Of a stretch of DNA of 64,000 nucleotides, positions 8,137 to 18,740 are shown piece after piece. The DNA comes from Gallaecimonas sp. GXIMD4217 (GTDB lineage Bacteria; Pseudomonadota; Gammaproteobacteria; Enterobacterales; Gallaecimonadaceae), in NCBI RefSeq assembly GCF_038087665.1, contig NZ_CP149925.1:558001-622000 (forward strand), read 5' to 3'. Within the stretch, counting starts at the first letter, position 1. Each line of letters opens with the position of its first letter. The notes beneath the pieces are model-generated. The model was not told the origin of the DNA, made no database searches, and saw only the letters and a list, made by a program, of their open reading frames with translations. The position numbers were made by a program, and so were the translations under genes.

Positions 8137-8607
8137 ATGGTGGCAGTTCTCAATGACAGATTGGCCAGGGCGGCTTCATGGCTGGCCCTGGCCATGGTGT
8201 TTCTGACGGTGCTGGTGGTGGTGATGCGTTATGCCTTCAAGACCGGCTCCATCGCCCTCCAGGAATCCATTCTCTACCTGCACGGCGCCGTCATCGCCTT
8301 CGGCGTCGCCCAGACCCTGGCCCAGGATGGTCATGTCCGGGTCGACGTGCTCTATCGCCATTTCTCCACCGAGCAGCGCCGCTGGGTCAACATGCTGGGC
8401 ATACTGCTGTTGCTGTTGCCGGTGTCCCTGCTCCTGCTGTGGCTGTGTGGCGCCTACGCCTGGCGCTCCTGGCTGAGCCTGGAAGGCTCAGCCGAGGCCG
8501 GTGGCCTGCCGCTGGTATTCGTCCAGAAGACGCTGATGCCGCTGATGTGGCTGCTGCTGAGCCTGCAGGGGCTGGCCGAGCTGGTCCGGCTGTGGCGGAG
8601 GCACTGA
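8137..8607 (+). CDS. TRAP transporter small permease (DctQ type)
   Basis: A 156-residue four-helix membrane protein of the DctQ family. Typical features are the early RYAFKTGSIALQESILYLHGAVIAFGVAQTL segment, then the VRVDVLYR loop, which are strongly conserved in the small TRAP subunit. With DctM it forms the membrane part of a Na+-coupled, binding-protein-dependent importer. ATG 8137 is chosen over TTG 8113 because GGGAG precedes it. Its stop overlaps the dctM start by one base (TGATG). Confidence 0.88.
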   Translation: MVAVLNDRLARAASWLALAMVFLTVLVVVMRYAFKTGSIALQESILYLHGAVIAFGVAQTLAQDGHVRVDVLYRHFSTEQRRWVNMLGILLLLLPVSLLLLWLCGAYAWRSWLSLEGSAEAGGLPLVFVQKTLMPLMWLLLSLQGLAELVRLWRRH

Positions 8608-9965
8608 TGGCGCTGGCCCTGTTCGTCGTGACCTTCCTGGTGCTGCTGGCCGGTTTCCCGGTGGCCTTTACCCTGGCCGGGGTGGCGTTGCTGTTCGCCC
8701 TGGCGGGCAGCCTGTTCGGCTTCTTCGATCCTGTCTTTCTCCAGGCCCTGCCCAACCGCATGTACGGGGTCTTCAACAATGTCACCCTGATGGCGGTGCC
8801 GCTGTTCGTGCTGATGGGGATCACCCTGGAGCGTTCCCAGGTGGCCGAGAAGCTGCTTGAGGCCCTGGCCCGGCTGTTCGGCGGCCTGCGCGGCGGCATG
8901 GCCTTCGCCGTGGTGCTGGTGGGGACGCTGCTGGCGGCCAGCACAGGTATCGTTGGCGCCACCGTCGTCACCCTGGGGCTGCTGGCCCTGCCGGCCATGA
9001 ACAAGGCCGGCTACAAGCCCAGCCTGTCCGCCGGCACCCTCTGTGCCACCGGTACCCTGGGGCAGATCATCCCGCCGTCCATCGTGCTGGTGCTGCTGGG
9101 GGACGTGCTGTCGGCCGCCTACCAACAGGCCCAGCTCAGCCTGGGCATATTCAGTCCCAAGACGGTGTCGGTGGGCGAGCTCTTCGCAGGCGCCCTGATC
9201 CCGGGCCTGTGCCTGGTCGGTCTCTACCTGCTGTTTCTGCTGGTACTGGTGTGGCTGAAACCGCACTGGCTGCCCAAGTCCAACGGCCGGGCCGACCGGG
9301 GCCAGTGGCGGGAGTTCCTGGTGGCGCTGGTGGCGCCCCTGGTGCTGATCCTGGCGGTACTGGGTTCCATACTCGGCGGCCTGGCCACGCCCACCGAGGC
9401 CGCCGCCGTCGGTGCCTTCGGGGCCCTGTTGCTGGCGGCCCTGCAGGGGCGGCTCAGCCTGGCCGTGGCCAGGGACATCGGTGCCGAGACGGTGCGGGTC
9501 ACCGCCATGGTGTTCCTGATCCTGCTGGCGGCCTCGGTGTTTGGCTTGGTATTCCGCGGCCTGGGCGGCGAGACCTGGCTGCACGGCCTGCTCAGCGATC
9601 TGCCCGGCGGCCAGTGGGGCGCCATCCTGATGGTGATGCTGGTGGTGTTCCTGCTGGGCTTTTTGCTCGATTTCATCGAAATCACCTTCGTGGTGGTGCC
9701 GCTGGTGGCGCCGCCGCTGCTGGCCATGGGCGTAGATCCGATCTGGCTGGGGGTCATGCTGGCGGTCAACCTGCAGACCTCCTTCCTGACCCCACCCTTT
9801 GGTTTTGCGCTCTTTTACCTGCGCGGCGCGGCCCCGGACGCCATCAGTACCGGCGCCCTGTACCGTGGCGTACTGCCCTTCGTGGCCATCCAGCTGGGGC
9901 TGATGGCGATCCTGGCCCTGGTGCCGGCCCTGGCGACCTGGCTGCCAAGCCAGCTTTATCAATAG
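8607..9965 (+). CDS. TRAP transporter large permease (DctM type)
   Basis: A 452-residue polytopic protein, about 12 helices, of the DctM family: GFPVAFTLAG, PLFVLMGITLERSQVAEKLL, AASTGIVGATVVTLGLLALPAM, ATGTLGQIIPPSIVLVLLGD, LATPTEAAAVGAFGAL and NLQTSFLTPPFGFALFYLRG. The long cytoplasmic-loop style and sequence resemble the mannitol/chloroaromatic-compound subgroup. The gene ends LPSQLYQ-stop, and its last codons are the first copy of the repeat that fills the space before dctP. Na+ coupling is inferred from family. Confidence 0.92.
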   Translation: MALALFVVTFLVLLAGFPVAFTLAGVALLFALAGSLFGFFDPVFLQALPNRMYGVFNNVTLMAVPLFVLMGITLERSQVAEKLLEALARLFGGLRGGMAFAVVLVGTLLAASTGIVGATVVTLGLLALPAMNKAGYKPSLSAGTLCATGTLGQIIPPSIVLVLLGDVLSAAYQQAQLSLGIFSPKTVSVGELFAGALIPGLCLVGLYLLFLLVLVWLKPHWLPKSNGRADRGQWREFLVALVAPLVLILAVLGSILGGLATPTEAAAVGAFGALLLAALQGRLSLAVARDIGAETVRVTAMVFLILLAASVFGLVFRGLGGETWLHGLLSDLPGGQWGAILMVMLVVFLLGFLLDFIEITFVVVPLVAPPLLAMGVDPIWLGVMLAVNLQTSFLTPPFGFALFYLRGAAPDAISTGALYRGVLPFVAIQLGLMAILALVPALATWLPSQLYQ

Positions 9966-10199
9966 GCGGCTTTATGAGACATGTTATTGGCTGGCCCAGA
10001 TGCTGGCCCCGGCGGCTTGGGTGCCAGGCCAGCTTTATCAATAGGCGGCTCTATGAGACATGTTATTGGCTGGCCCAGATGCTGGCCCCGGCAGCTTGGG
10101 TGTCAAGCCGGCTGTATCAATAGGCGGCTCTATGAGACGTGTGATTGGCGGAATGTACCTGGCCCTGTCGGCCCGGTTTTATCAACAGGAGGAGTTATG
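9951..10199 (+). repeat. 79-bp tandem repeat built from the dctM-dctP junction
   Basis: Matching units begin at 9951, 10030 and 10109 (period 79 bp); a shortened 65-bp unit leads to 10174. Each unit carries dctM-like terminal codons (LYQ plus TAG), a GGCGGC stretch, then ATGAGA, which resembles the dctP start ATGAGG. Because 79 is not a multiple of three, the frames rotate. ATG 9974 gives 49 aa ending at 10123. ATG 10053 is open into dctP. ATG 10132 gives 22 aa whose stop overlaps the dctP start as ATGA. The units look like decayed duplications of the gene junction. Confidence 0.85.
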
Positions 10200-10200
10200 A
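10132..10200 (+). CDS. Putative 22-aa leader peptide coupled to dctP
   Basis: The last repeat unit contains an ATG-initiated 22-codon frame, ending in ARFYQQEEL, whose TGA stop overlaps the dctP ATG. Its ATG lies 8 bp after the stop of the 49-codon frame that begins at 9974. This offers a reinitiation chain from dctM to dctP. Whether it is translated is unknown; the dctP Shine-Dalgarno (GGAGG at about 10189) lies within its last codons. Confidence 0.35.
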   Translation: MRRVIGGMYLALSARFYQQEEL

Positions 10201-11279
10201 GGCGTCTTTTCAAGGGATGGATGCTGGCCGTGCTGGCCCTGGCCGGCTGTGGGGAGCAGAACGGATCCCAGCCGGGCAAGGCGGCCGAGGCGCAGCAGCA
10301 CTATGAGTGGAAGCTGGTCACCGCCTGGCCCAAGAACTTCCCCGGCCTGGGGGTGGCGCCGGAGCGCTTCGCCCGCCAGGTGGAGCAGATGAGCGCCGGC
10401 CGTCTCAAGATCACCGTCTACGGGGCAGGGGAGCTGGTACCCAGCTTCGAGGTCTTCGACGCCGTCTCCACCGGCACTGTGCAGATGGGCCATGCCGCCT
10501 CCTATTACTGGAAGGGCCAGGTGCCCGCCTCCCAGTTCTTCACCTCCATTCCCTTCGGCATGACCGCCCAGCAGCTCAACGGCTGGCTCCATTACGGTGG
10601 CGGCATGGCACTCTGGGAGGAGGCCTATGCCCCCTTCGGCATACTGCCGTTGGCCGGTGGCAATACCGGCACCCAGATGGGCGGCTGGTTCAACAAGGAG
10701 ATCAACAGCCTGGCGGATCTCAAGGGGCTGAAGATGCGCCTGCCCGGCCTGGGCGGCGAGGTGCTGGCGCGCCTGGGTGGCGTGCCCGTGACCCTGCCCG
10801 GCTCCGAGCTGTTCACCGCCCTGCAGACCGGCGCCATAGACGCCACCGAGTGGGTGGGTCCTTACAACGACCTGGCTTTCGGCCTGCACCAGGCCGCCAG
10901 CTACTACTACTATCCCGGCTGGCACGAACCAGGTACCTCCCTGGAGTTACTGGTCAACAAGGCCGCCTTCCAGGCCCTGCCGGCGGATCTGCAGGCCATA
11001 GTGCGCAGCGCCGCCCGGGCCACCAACCAGGACATGCTGGACGAGTACACGGCCCGCAACATCGAGGCCCTGCACGCGCTGAAGGAAAAGGGCGTCGAGA
11101 TCCGTCCCTTCCCGCCCGAGGTGCTGGCGGAGCTGCGCAAGGTCAGTGCCCAGGTCATCGCCGAAGAGGCGGCCAAGGATGCCATGATGGACAAGGTCTA
11201 CCAGTCCTATAAGACCTTCCAGCAAGGGGTGGAGGAGTACCACGCCATAGCCGAAAAGGCCTATGTGTCCCTCGACTGA
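10197..11279 (+). CDS. TRAP transporter solute-binding lipoprotein (DctP family)
   Basis: A 360-residue binding protein. LALAGC gives a lipidated Cys at residue 18, so it is tethered to a membrane rather than free. Family landmarks are WKLVTAWPKNFPGLG, GELVPSFEVFDAVSTGTVQMGH, and ATEWVGPYNDLAFGLHQAASYYYYPGWHEPG, typical of the TakP/FcbT subgroup (COG4663). Characterised members bind 2-oxo acids, lactate or aromatic acids. A monocarboxylate or 2-oxo acid ligand is therefore plausible but unproven. GGAGGAG precedes the ATG. Strong terminator downstream. Confidence 0.9.
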   Translation: MRRLFKGWMLAVLALAGCGEQNGSQPGKAAEAQQHYEWKLVTAWPKNFPGLGVAPERFARQVEQMSAGRLKITVYGAGELVPSFEVFDAVSTGTVQMGHAASYYWKGQVPASQFFTSIPFGMTAQQLNGWLHYGGGMALWEEAYAPFGILPLAGGNTGTQMGGWFNKEINSLADLKGLKMRLPGLGGEVLARLGGVPVTLPGSELFTALQTGAIDATEWVGPYNDLAFGLHQAASYYYYPGWHEPGTSLELLVNKAAFQALPADLQAIVRSAARATNQDMLDEYTARNIEALHALKEKGVEIRPFPPEVLAELRKVSAQVIAEEAAKDAMMDKVYQSYKTFQQGVEEYHAIAEKAYVSLD

Positions 11280-11300
11280 AGGGGTAGCGACTAGACTCTA

Positions 11301-11329
11301 CAGGCGGCAGCGATGCCGCCTGTTTTTTT
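11301..11329 (+). terminator. Intrinsic terminator of the TRAP operon
   Basis: Stem CAGGCGGCA/TGCCGCCTG around a short GCGA loop, followed by seven T. It lies about 20 bp after the dctP stop. Confidence 0.9.
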
Positions 11330-11423
11330 GGCCGCTCCACCCCGGCATTTCCCGGTGTAGCGGTCATTTTCACAAAAGTTCCATGATGTGGGGCAATAGC
11401 CGTGGTAAGTGCGGGGCAAGGGG

Positions 11424-11432
11424 TGTTAAAAT
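11424..11432 (+). promoter_or_regulatory. Possible extended -10 promoter for the nqr operon
   Basis: TGTTAAAAT fits an extended -10 (TGnTAnnnT) about 130 bp before nqrA; no good -35 is visible. A second candidate, TTGAAA at 11440 with TATAAA at 11468, has a 22-bp spacer, which is too long. The leader also contains a 7-bp inverted repeat (GGGAATC/GATTCCC, 11506-11539). Confidence 0.35.
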
Positions 11433-11561
11433 GCGCCGCTTGAAAACCGTGGGCGAGACAACGTCCCTATAAAGAAAACGCTTTTCTCGGTCGCTGCCTG
11501 ACACCGGGAATCAGGTGGCGGTCCAGCATACAGATTCCCAATAACTGTGTTGCAAGTGCGT

Positions 11562-12902
11562 ATGATTACCATCAAAAAAGGATTGGACGTTCCCATCAGC
11601 GGAACTCCTGAGCAGAAGATCCATGATGGCCACGCCGTAAAGACAGTTGCCGTTCTCGGCGAAGAATATGTGGGCATGCGCCCGACCATGTTCGTTCGCG
11701 AGGGTGACACCGTCAAGAAAGGCCAGGCCATTTTCGAAGACAAGAAAAACCCGGGCGTGAAGTTCACCGCCCCGGCCGCCGGTAAGGTGGTAGCGATCAA
11801 CCGTGGTGCCCGCCGGGTGCTGCAGTCCGTCGTTATCGAGGTCGAAGGCAACGAAGAAATCACCTTCAACGCCGTCGACGCCGCCAAGCTGGCCGAGCTG
11901 GACCGCAAGCAGGTCGTCGACCAGCTGGTGGAGTCCGGTCTCTGGACCGCCCTGCGGACCCGCCCCTACTCCAAGATCCCGGCCATCGACGCCGCGCCCC
12001 GGTCCATCTTCGTGACCGCCATGGACACCAATCCGCTGGCAGCGGATCCGGCCGTGGTGATCAAGGGCCAGGAAGCCGCTTTCCAGCAGGGCCTGACCAT
12101 CCTGTCCCTGCTGACCGAAGGCAAGATCTTCGTCTGTAAGGCCGGCGGCGCCGCCATCCCCGGCAGCGACATCGCCCGCGTCGAAACCCACGAATTCGCC
12201 GGTCCTCATCCGGCCGGCCTGGTCGGTACCCACATCCACTTCCTGGATGGCGTGTCCGCCAGCAAGTCCGTGTGGCATATCGGCTACCAGGACGTGATCG
12301 CCTTCGGCAAGCTGTTCGTTGAGGGCAAGCTGAGCGTCGATCGCGTCGTGTCCCTGGCCGGTCCCGCCGTCAAGAAGCCGCGCCTGGTCCGTACCCAGCT
12401 GGGTGCCTCCCTGGCCGAGCTGACCGCCGGCGAGCTGGCCGACGGCGAGAACCGCATCGTCTCCGGTTCCGTGCTGTCCGGCAACACCGCCCACGGCGTA
12501 CACGGCTTCCTGGGTCGTTACCACGTGCAGGTGTCCGTGCTGGCGGAAGGTCGTGAGAAACACTTCATGGGTTGGGCCATGCCGGGCGCTGACAAGCACT
12601 CCGTCACCCGCGCCTACCTGGGCCACTTCGGCAAGAAGCTGTTCAACATGACTACCACCACCAACGGTTCCTCCCGTGCCATGGTGCCGATCGGCAACTA
12701 CGAGCGCATCATGCCGCTGGATATCCTGCCGACCCTGCTGCTGCGCGACATCCTGTCCGGTGACACCGACAGCGCCCAGCAACTGGGTGTGCTGGAACTG
12801 GACGAAGAAGATCTGGCGCTGTGCACCTATGTGTGCCCCGGCAAGTACGAGTACGGTCCGGTGCTGCGTCAGTGTCTGACCAAGATCGAGCAGGAAGGTT
12901 AA
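11562..12902 (+). CDS. nqrA: Na+-translocating NADH:quinone reductase subunit A
   Basis: A 446-residue hydrophilic, membrane-associated subunit of NQR. It begins [14 protein letters not shown], the typical NqrA N-terminus, and includes [34 protein letters not shown] and [14 protein letters not shown]. NqrA is implicated in quinone binding at the cytoplasmic face. ATG 11562 is chosen rather than an earlier in-frame TTG at 11547. It heads a tight operon whose next gene starts at its stop codon. Confidence 0.97.
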   Translation: MITIKKGLDVPISGTPEQKIHDGHAVKTVAVLGEEYVGMRPTMFVREGDTVKKGQAIFEDKKNPGVKFTAPAAGKVVAINRGARRVLQSVVIEVEGNEEITFNAVDAAKLAELDRKQVVDQLVESGLWTALRTRPYSKIPAIDAAPRSIFVTAMDTNPLAADPAVVIKGQEAAFQQGLTILSLLTEGKIFVCKAGGAAIPGSDIARVETHEFAGPHPAGLVGTHIHFLDGVSASKSVWHIGYQDVIAFGKLFVEGKLSVDRVVSLAGPAVKKPRLVRTQLGASLAELTAGELADGENRIVSGSVLSGNTAHGVHGFLGRYHVQVSVLAEGREKHFMGWAMPGADKHSVTRAYLGHFGKKLFNMTTTTNGSSRAMVPIGNYERIMPLDILPTLLLRDILSGDTDSAQQLGVLELDEEDLALCTYVCPGKYEYGPVLRQCLTKIEQEG

Positions 12903-12904
12903 TG

Positions 12905-14107
12905 ATGAGTCTGAAAAACTTCCTCGAGCGTATCGAGCCGCAGTTCGAGCAAGGCGGCAAATACGAAAAGTGGTACGCCCTCTACGAGGCCGCGGCCACC
13001 ATTCTGTACACTCCCGGCCTGGTCACCAAGAAGGGTGCCCACGTTCGTGACGCCATCGACCTCAAGCGCATCATGATCATGGTGTGGCTGGCCACCTTCC
13101 CGGCCATGTTCTTTGGCATGTACAACATCGGCCTGCAGGCCCAAGGCGCCATCGAAGCCGGTCACCAGCTGGGCGAAGCCTGGCAGGTCGGCCTGTTCCA
13201 GGCCCTGGGCGGCAGCCTGACCGCCGATGCCGGTTGGGGCACCCTGATGTGGTACGGCGCCTGCTTCTTCCTGCCCATCTACCTGACCGTGTTCGTGGTC
13301 GGTGGCTTCTGGGAAGTGCTGTTTGCCTCCATCCGCAAGCACGAAGTGAACGAAGGCTTCTTCGTGACCTCGGTGCTGTTCGCCCTGATCCTGCCCGCCA
13401 CCGTGCCCCTGTGGCAGGCGGCCCTGGGTATCACCTTCGGCGTGGTGTTCGCCAAGGAAGTGTTCGGCGGAACCGGCCGTAACTTCCTGAACCCGGCCCT
13501 GGCTGGTCGTGCCTTCCTGTTCTTCGCCTACCCGGCGCAGATGTCCGGCGACGCCGTCTGGACCGCCGTCGACGGCTTCTCCGGTGCCACCCACCTGAGC
13601 CAAGCCGCTGCCGGCACCCTGGACTACGCCTTCAACGCGGCCTGGTGGGATGCCTTCTACGGCACCATCGCCGGTTCCATGGGTGAAACCTCCACCCTGG
13701 CCATCCTGATCGGCGGCCTGGCGATCATCTTCCTGCGTATCGCCTCCCTGCGCATCGTGCTGGGTACCTTCCTGGGCATGGTGGCCACCAGCTACCTGTT
13801 CAACGCCATCGGTTCCGACAGCAACGCCATGTTCGCCATGCCCTGGTACTGGCACCTGGTGCTGGGCGGTTTCGCCTTCGGCATGATGTTCATGGCCACC
13901 GACCCGGTCTCCGCCTCCTTCACCGACAAGGGCAAGTGGGCCTACGGCATCCTGATCGGTGTCATGGTGGTGCTGATCCGTGTGGTCAACCCGGCCTTCC
14001 CCGAGGGCATGATGCTGGCAATCCTCTTTGCCAACCTCTTTGCTCCTCTGTTCGACCACTTTGTTGTCCAAGCCAACATCAAGCGGAGGGTTGCGCGCAA
14101 TGTCTAA
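12905..14107 (+). CDS. nqrB: Na+-NQR subunit B
   Basis: A 400-residue integral membrane subunit. [10 protein letters not shown] contains the SGAT site, Thr at about residue 229, to which FMN is attached covalently by ApbE. NqrB also carries riboflavin and forms much of the Na+ path. The N-terminus ([29 protein letters not shown]) is standard. Two adjacent ATG codons (12902, 12905) are possible; the first overlaps the nqrA stop. The gene overlaps nqrC by 8 bp. Confidence 0.97.
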   Translation: MSLKNFLERIEPQFEQGGKYEKWYALYEAAATILYTPGLVTKKGAHVRDAIDLKRIMIMVWLATFPAMFFGMYNIGLQAQGAIEAGHQLGEAWQVGLFQALGGSLTADAGWGTLMWYGACFFLPIYLTVFVVGGFWEVLFASIRKHEVNEGFFVTSVLFALILPATVPLWQAALGITFGVVFAKEVFGGTGRNFLNPALAGRAFLFFAYPAQMSGDAVWTAVDGFSGATHLSQAAAGTLDYAFNAAWWDAFYGTIAGSMGETSTLAILIGGLAIIFLRIASLRIVLGTFLGMVATSYLFNAIGSDSNAMFAMPWYWHLVLGGFAFGMMFMATDPVSASFTDKGKWAYGILIGVMVVLIRVVNPAFPEGMMLAILFANLFAPLFDHFVVQANIKRRVARNV

Positions 14108-14903
14108 CAAAGAATCCCTCGGCAAAACCCTGGCCGTGGTGCTGGGCGTGAGCCTGGTGTGCTCCGTGGTGGTGTCCGCCGCCGCCGTGGCCCTCAAGCC
14201 CACCCAGGAAATCAACAAGCAGCTCGACAAGCAGCGCAACATCCTGGAAGCGGCCCACATGCTGCAGCCCGGCATGTCCGGCAAGGAAGTGCGTGAGCTG
14301 TTCGCCAAGCAGATCGACACCCGCATCATCGACATCAAGACCGGCGATTATGTGGCTCCCGAGACCCTGGGCCTGGAAAAGGCCAGCGACTTCGATCAGC
14401 GCAAGGCCGCCAAGACCCCTGAGACCAACCTGAAGCTGAGCGGCGACCAGGATCTGGCCTCCATCAAGCGCCGTTCCAACTACGCCGCCGTGTACCTGGC
14501 CAGGAACGAGCAGGGCGAGGTCACCTCAGTGGTGCTGCCCATGCACGGCTATGGCCTGTGGTCCATGATGTACGCCTTCGTGGCGGTCCAGCCCGACGCC
14601 AACACCATTGTCGGCCTGACCTACTACGACCAGGGTGAAACCCCCGGCCTGGGTGGTGAGATCACCAACCCCAAGTGGCGCGCCCTGTGGGAAGGCAAGA
14701 AGCTGTTTGACGAGAACGGCGACATCGCCATCAAGGTCGTCAAGGGTGTGGCCCCCCAGGGCAGCGCCCACGAGATCGACGGTCTGAGCGGTGCCACCCT
14801 GACCTCCAACGGTGTCCAGTACACCTTCGATTTCTGGTTGAGCGATATGGGCTTCGGTCCGTACCTGACCAAGGTCCGCAATGGAGAATTGAACAATGGC
14901 TGA
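14100..14903 (+). CDS. nqrC: Na+-NQR subunit C
   Basis: A 267-residue subunit: one N-terminal membrane anchor followed by a periplasmic FMN-binding domain. [12 protein letters not shown] contains the flavinylated Thr at about residue 233, the second ApbE target. [13 protein letters not shown] is conserved in the FMN-binding domain. It overlaps nqrB upstream and nqrD downstream by 8 bp each, so translation is probably coupled across the operon. Confidence 0.97.
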   Translation: MSNKESLGKTLAVVLGVSLVCSVVVSAAAVALKPTQEINKQLDKQRNILEAAHMLQPGMSGKEVRELFAKQIDTRIIDIKTGDYVAPETLGLEKASDFDQRKAAKTPETNLKLSGDQDLASIKRRSNYAAVYLARNEQGEVTSVVLPMHGYGLWSMMYAFVAVQPDANTIVGLTYYDQGETPGLGGEITNPKWRALWEGKKLFDENGDIAIKVVKGVAPQGSAHEIDGLSGATLTSNGVQYTFDFWLSDMGFGPYLTKVRNGELNNG

Positions 14904-15528
14904 TACCAAGGAAATGAAGAAGGTCCTCCTTGGACCCATTCTGGCCAACAACCCCATTGCCCTGCAGGTGCTGGGTATCTGTTCGGCCCTGGCGGTCACC
15001 GGCCGCCTGGACAAGGCCTTCGTTATGTCGCTGGCACTGACCACGGTAACGGCCTTCTCCAACCTGTTCATCTCGCTGATCCGCAACCACATTCCCAACA
15101 GCGTGCGGATCATCGTGCAGATGGCCATCATCGCCTCCCTGGTAATCGTGGTTGACCAGGTGCTCAAGGCCTACGCCTACGAGATCTCCAAGGAGCTCTC
15201 GGTGTTCGTTGGCCTGATCATCACCAACTGCATCGTCATGGGTCGCGCCGAAGCCTACGCCATGAAGAGCCCGCCGCTGATGTCCTTCATGGACGGTATC
15301 GGCAACGGTCTGGGCTACTCCGCCATGCTGATGGCCGTTGGCTTCATCCGCGAGCTGTTCGGCACCGGCACCCTGTTCGGCATCGAAGTGCTGCCGCTGG
15401 TGCAAAATGGTGGCTGGTACCAGTCCAACGGCCTGCTGCTGCTGCCGCCGAGTGCCTTCTTTATCATCGCCGGCCTGATCTGGCTGCTGCGGACCTATCG
15501 TCCGGAACAGGTTGAACCTAAGGAGTAA
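14896..15528 (+). CDS. nqrD: Na+-NQR subunit D
   Basis: A 210-residue six-helix membrane subunit. [23 protein letters not shown] and [19 protein letters not shown]-type motifs (here [18 protein letters not shown]) mark the NqrD/RnfE family. With NqrE it forms an inverted pair that holds an intramembrane iron site coordinated by conserved Cys residues. It follows nqrC with an 8-bp overlap. Confidence 0.97.
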   Translation: MADTKEMKKVLLGPILANNPIALQVLGICSALAVTGRLDKAFVMSLALTTVTAFSNLFISLIRNHIPNSVRIIVQMAIIASLVIVVDQVLKAYAYEISKELSVFVGLIITNCIVMGRAEAYAMKSPPLMSFMDGIGNGLGYSAMLMAVGFIRELFGTGTLFGIEVLPLVQNGGWYQSNGLLLLPPSAFFIIAGLIWLLRTYRPEQVEPKE

Positions 15529-15534
15529 GGCAAG

Positions 15535-16131
<597 letters not shown>

Positions 16132-16168
16132 GCACGCCTGACGTGCCCAAAACGTAAAGGATAAGTCG

Positions 16169-17401
16169 ATGGACTATCAGACTATTATTCTCGGCGTGGT
16201 GATGTTCACCCTGATCGTGCTGGCGCTGGTGGCCGTTATCGTGGCCGCCCGCACCAAGCTGGTCGCCAGCGGTGACGTGACCATCCTCATCAACAACGAT
16301 CCGGACAAGGCCATCACGTCTTCCGCCGGTGGCAAGCTGCTGGGTGCCCTGGCAGAGAACGGTATCTTCGTTTCCTCCGCCTGTGGCGGTGGTGGCTCCT
16401 GCGGCCAGTGTGAGGTGAAGGTCAAGGAAGGTGGCGGCGAGATCCTGCCCACCGAACTGTCCCACATCTCCAAGCGCGAGGCCCGCGAGGGCTGCCGCCT
16501 GGCCTGCCAGGTGGCTGTGAAGCAGGACATGAAGATCGAACTGCCCGAAGAGGTATTCGGCGTCAAGCAGTGGGAGTGCACCGTTATCTCCAACGATAAC
16601 AAGGCCACTTTCATCAAGGAGCTCAAGCTGGGCATCCCCGAAGGCGAGGACGTACCCTTCCGCGCCGGTGGCTACATCCAGATCGAGGCTCCGCCGCACC
16701 ACGTCAAGTACAAGGACTTCGATATCCCGGAAGAGTACCGTCCGGACTGGGAGCGCTTCGGCTTCTTCAACCTGGAGTCCAAGGTGGATGACACTACCAT
16801 CCGTGCCTACTCCATGGCGAACTACCCGGACGAGAAGGGCATCATCATGCTCAACGTCCGTATCGCCACGCCGCCGCCCAACAACCTGAGCCTGCCCTGC
16901 GGCAAGATGTCTTCCTACATCTGGTCCCTGAAGGCGGGCGACAAGGTCACCATCTCCGGTCCCTTCGGCGAGTTCTTCGCCAAGGAAACCGAAGCCGAGA
17001 TGGTCTTCATCGGCGGTGGTGCCGGCATGGCCCCGATGCGCAGCCACATCTTCGATCAGCTGCGTCGCCTGAACTCCAAGCGCAAGATCACCTTCTGGTA
17101 CGGCGCCCGCTCCAAGCGCGAAATGTTCTACGTGGAAGATTTCGACATGCTGGCCGCGGAAAACGAGAACTTCGAGTGGCATGTGGCCCTGTCCGATCCC
17201 CAGCCGGAAGACAACTGGGACGGCTACACCGGCTTCATCCACAACGTGGTTTACGAGAACCACCTGAAGGACCACGAGGCCCCCGAGGACTGTGAGTTCT
17301 ACATGTGTGGTCCGCCGATCATGAACGCCTCCGTCATCAAGATGCTCAAGGATCTGGGCGTCGAGGACGAGAACATCCTGCTGGACGACTTCGGTGGCTA
17401 A
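16169..17401 (+). CDS. nqrF: Na+-NQR subunit F (NADH dehydrogenase, 2Fe-2S/FAD)
   Basis: A 410-residue electron input subunit. An N-terminal membrane helix leads to a ferredoxin domain with [14 protein letters not shown] and a further Cys in CRLACQV. An FNR-like module follows: RAYSMANYP binds [15 protein letters not shown] binds NADH, and [11 protein letters not shown] closes the domain. It transfers NADH electrons through FAD to the 2Fe-2S cluster. apbE starts 6 bp downstream. Confidence 0.97.
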   Translation: MDYQTIILGVVMFTLIVLALVAVIVAARTKLVASGDVTILINNDPDKAITSSAGGKLLGALAENGIFVSSACGGGGSCGQCEVKVKEGGGEILPTELSHISKREAREGCRLACQVAVKQDMKIELPEEVFGVKQWECTVISNDNKATFIKELKLGIPEGEDVPFRAGGYIQIEAPPHHVKYKDFDIPEEYRPDWERFGFFNLESKVDDTTIRAYSMANYPDEKGIIMLNVRIATPPPNNLSLPCGKMSSYIWSLKAGDKVTISGPFGEFFAKETEAEMVFIGGGAGMAPMRSHIFDQLRRLNSKRKITFWYGARSKREMFYVEDFDMLAAENENFEWHVALSDPQPEDNWDGYTGFIHNVVYENHLKDHEAPEDCEFYMCGPPIMNASVIKMLKDLGVEDENILLDDFGG

Positions 17402-17407
17402 AACCTG

Positions 17408-18436
17408 ATGAGTTTCAAGCAAGTAAGCAAATGGCTGGCCTTCGGGCTGGCCATTTTCATTAGCGCCTGTTCAAGCGAGCCCGAGCTGCTGGCCCTGCAG
17501 GGCCGCACCATGGGCACCAGTTACCACGTCAAGCTGGTCAGCACCGACCAGGTGAGCCTGCCGGACGACCTCAAGGCCGAGCTGGACAGGCGCCTGGAGC
17601 TGGTCAACGACCAGATGTCCACCTACAGGCCCGACTCCGAGCTGAGCCGCTTCAACGCCAGCCGCAGCACCGAACCCTTCGAGGTCAGCGCCGCCACCGC
17701 CGTGGTGGTGCGCGAGGCGCTGCGCATCGGTGAGCTCAGCCAGGGCCAGTACGACGTCACCGTCGGTCCCCTGGTCAACCTCTGGGGCTTCGGCCCGGAC
17801 CAGCGCCCGCAAAGCGTGCCCAGCGCCGAGCAGCTGACCGCCATCCGCGCCAGGGTGGGGCAGGACAAGCTCAGCGTCGGCGAGCGCAGCCTGCAAAAGG
17901 CCACGGCCGACCTGTACGTGGATCTCAGCTCCATCGCCAAGGGCTGGGGCGTGGACGTGCTGGCCGACTACCTGGAGACCCTGGGGGTGACCAGCTACAT
18001 GGTGGAGATCGGCGGCGAGCTGCGTACCGCCGGCAAGAAGCCGGACGGCCAGCCCTGGCGCATCGCCATCGAGAAGCCGGACCCCAGTGGCCAGCGCGCC
18101 ATCCAGGAGGTGCTGGCGCCCGGTGACAACGGCCTGGCCACCAGTGGCGACTACCGCAACTACTACGAGGAAGATGGCGTGCGCTACAGCCACACCATCA
18201 ACCCGGCCACCGGCAGGCCCATAGACCACCGCCTGGCCTCGGTGACGGTGATCCACCCCAGCGCCATGACCGCGGACGGCCTGGCCACCGCCATCAACGT
18301 GCTGGGCGAGGAAGCCGGCTGGGCCCTGGCCGAGCGGGAACAACTTGCCGTCTTTATGGTCATCAAGACTGACGAGGGCTTCAAAGAGCGGTACACTACC
18401 GCCTTCGAGAAGTACCTGGTGGAGGCGCCACAATGA
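17408..18436 (+). CDS. apbE: FAD:protein FMN transferase (lipoprotein)
   Basis: A 342-residue ApbE. FISACS is a lipobox with lipidated Cys at residue 21, placing it in the periplasm. The family motifs are QGRTMGTSYHVK, DLSSIAKGWGVDVLADYL, and YSHTINPATGRPI. It splits FAD and attaches FMN to the SGAT threonines of NqrB and NqrC, so its location directly behind nqrF matches its role. It overlaps nqrM by 4 bp (ATGA). Confidence 0.95.
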   Translation: MSFKQVSKWLAFGLAIFISACSSEPELLALQGRTMGTSYHVKLVSTDQVSLPDDLKAELDRRLELVNDQMSTYRPDSELSRFNASRSTEPFEVSAATAVVVREALRIGELSQGQYDVTVGPLVNLWGFGPDQRPQSVPSAEQLTAIRARVGQDKLSVGERSLQKATADLYVDLSSIAKGWGVDVLADYLETLGVTSYMVEIGGELRTAGKKPDGQPWRIAIEKPDPSGQRAIQEVLAPGDNGLATSGDYRNYYEEDGVRYSHTINPATGRPIDHRLASVTVIHPSAMTADGLATAINVLGEEAGWALAEREQLAVFMVIKTDEGFKERYTTAFEKYLVEAPQ

Positions 18437-18669
18437 CAACCCTGCTGCTGACCTTCGGTCTGTTCCTGGTGGTGATCCTGGCCATGGCCGTGGGCTACAT
18501 CTTCCAGAAGAAGGCCATCTCCGGCTCCTGCGGCGGCCTGGGCAGCATCGGCGTCGACAAGGCCTGCGACTGCCCCGAGCCCTGCGACAACCGCAAGAAG
18601 AAGATGGCCAAGGCCGAAGCCAAGCGCAAGGCCCAGGAAGCGGTCTGGAAGGAGAACCGGATTCTCTGA
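18433..18669 (+). CDS. nqrM: Na+-NQR maturation protein NqrM
   Basis: A 78-residue protein: one membrane helix, then GSCGGLGSIGVDKACDCPEPC with four Cys, then a highly charged Lys/Ala tail. This is the NqrM (DUF539) pattern. NqrM is needed to assemble NQR, probably by delivering iron to the NqrD/NqrE site. The ATG overlaps the apbE stop, completing the full nqrABCDEF-apbE-nqrM set. Confidence 0.95.
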   Translation: MTTLLLTFGLFLVVILAMAVGYIFQKKAISGSCGGLGSIGVDKACDCPEPCDNRKKKMAKAEAKRKAQEAVWKENRIL

Positions 18670-18692
18670 GGTTATTTCTCGGTTGAGATTGG

Positions 18693-18722
18693 AAAAAACC
18701 CTGGCGATGCCGGGGTTTTTTG
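18693..18722 (+). terminator. Intrinsic terminator of the nqr operon
   Basis: AAAAAACCC(T)GGC, a short GAT loop, then GCCGGGGTTTTTT form a GC-rich stem with a T-run 24 bp after the nqrM stop. Confidence 0.85.
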
Positions 18723-18740
18723 TGTCTGTGGCACAGAGGG

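Noticed and set aside
9951-10183. Tandem repeat as a CRISPR array
   Set aside because: Units are contiguous, 79 bp, contain gene-end sequence and have no spacers or cas genes.
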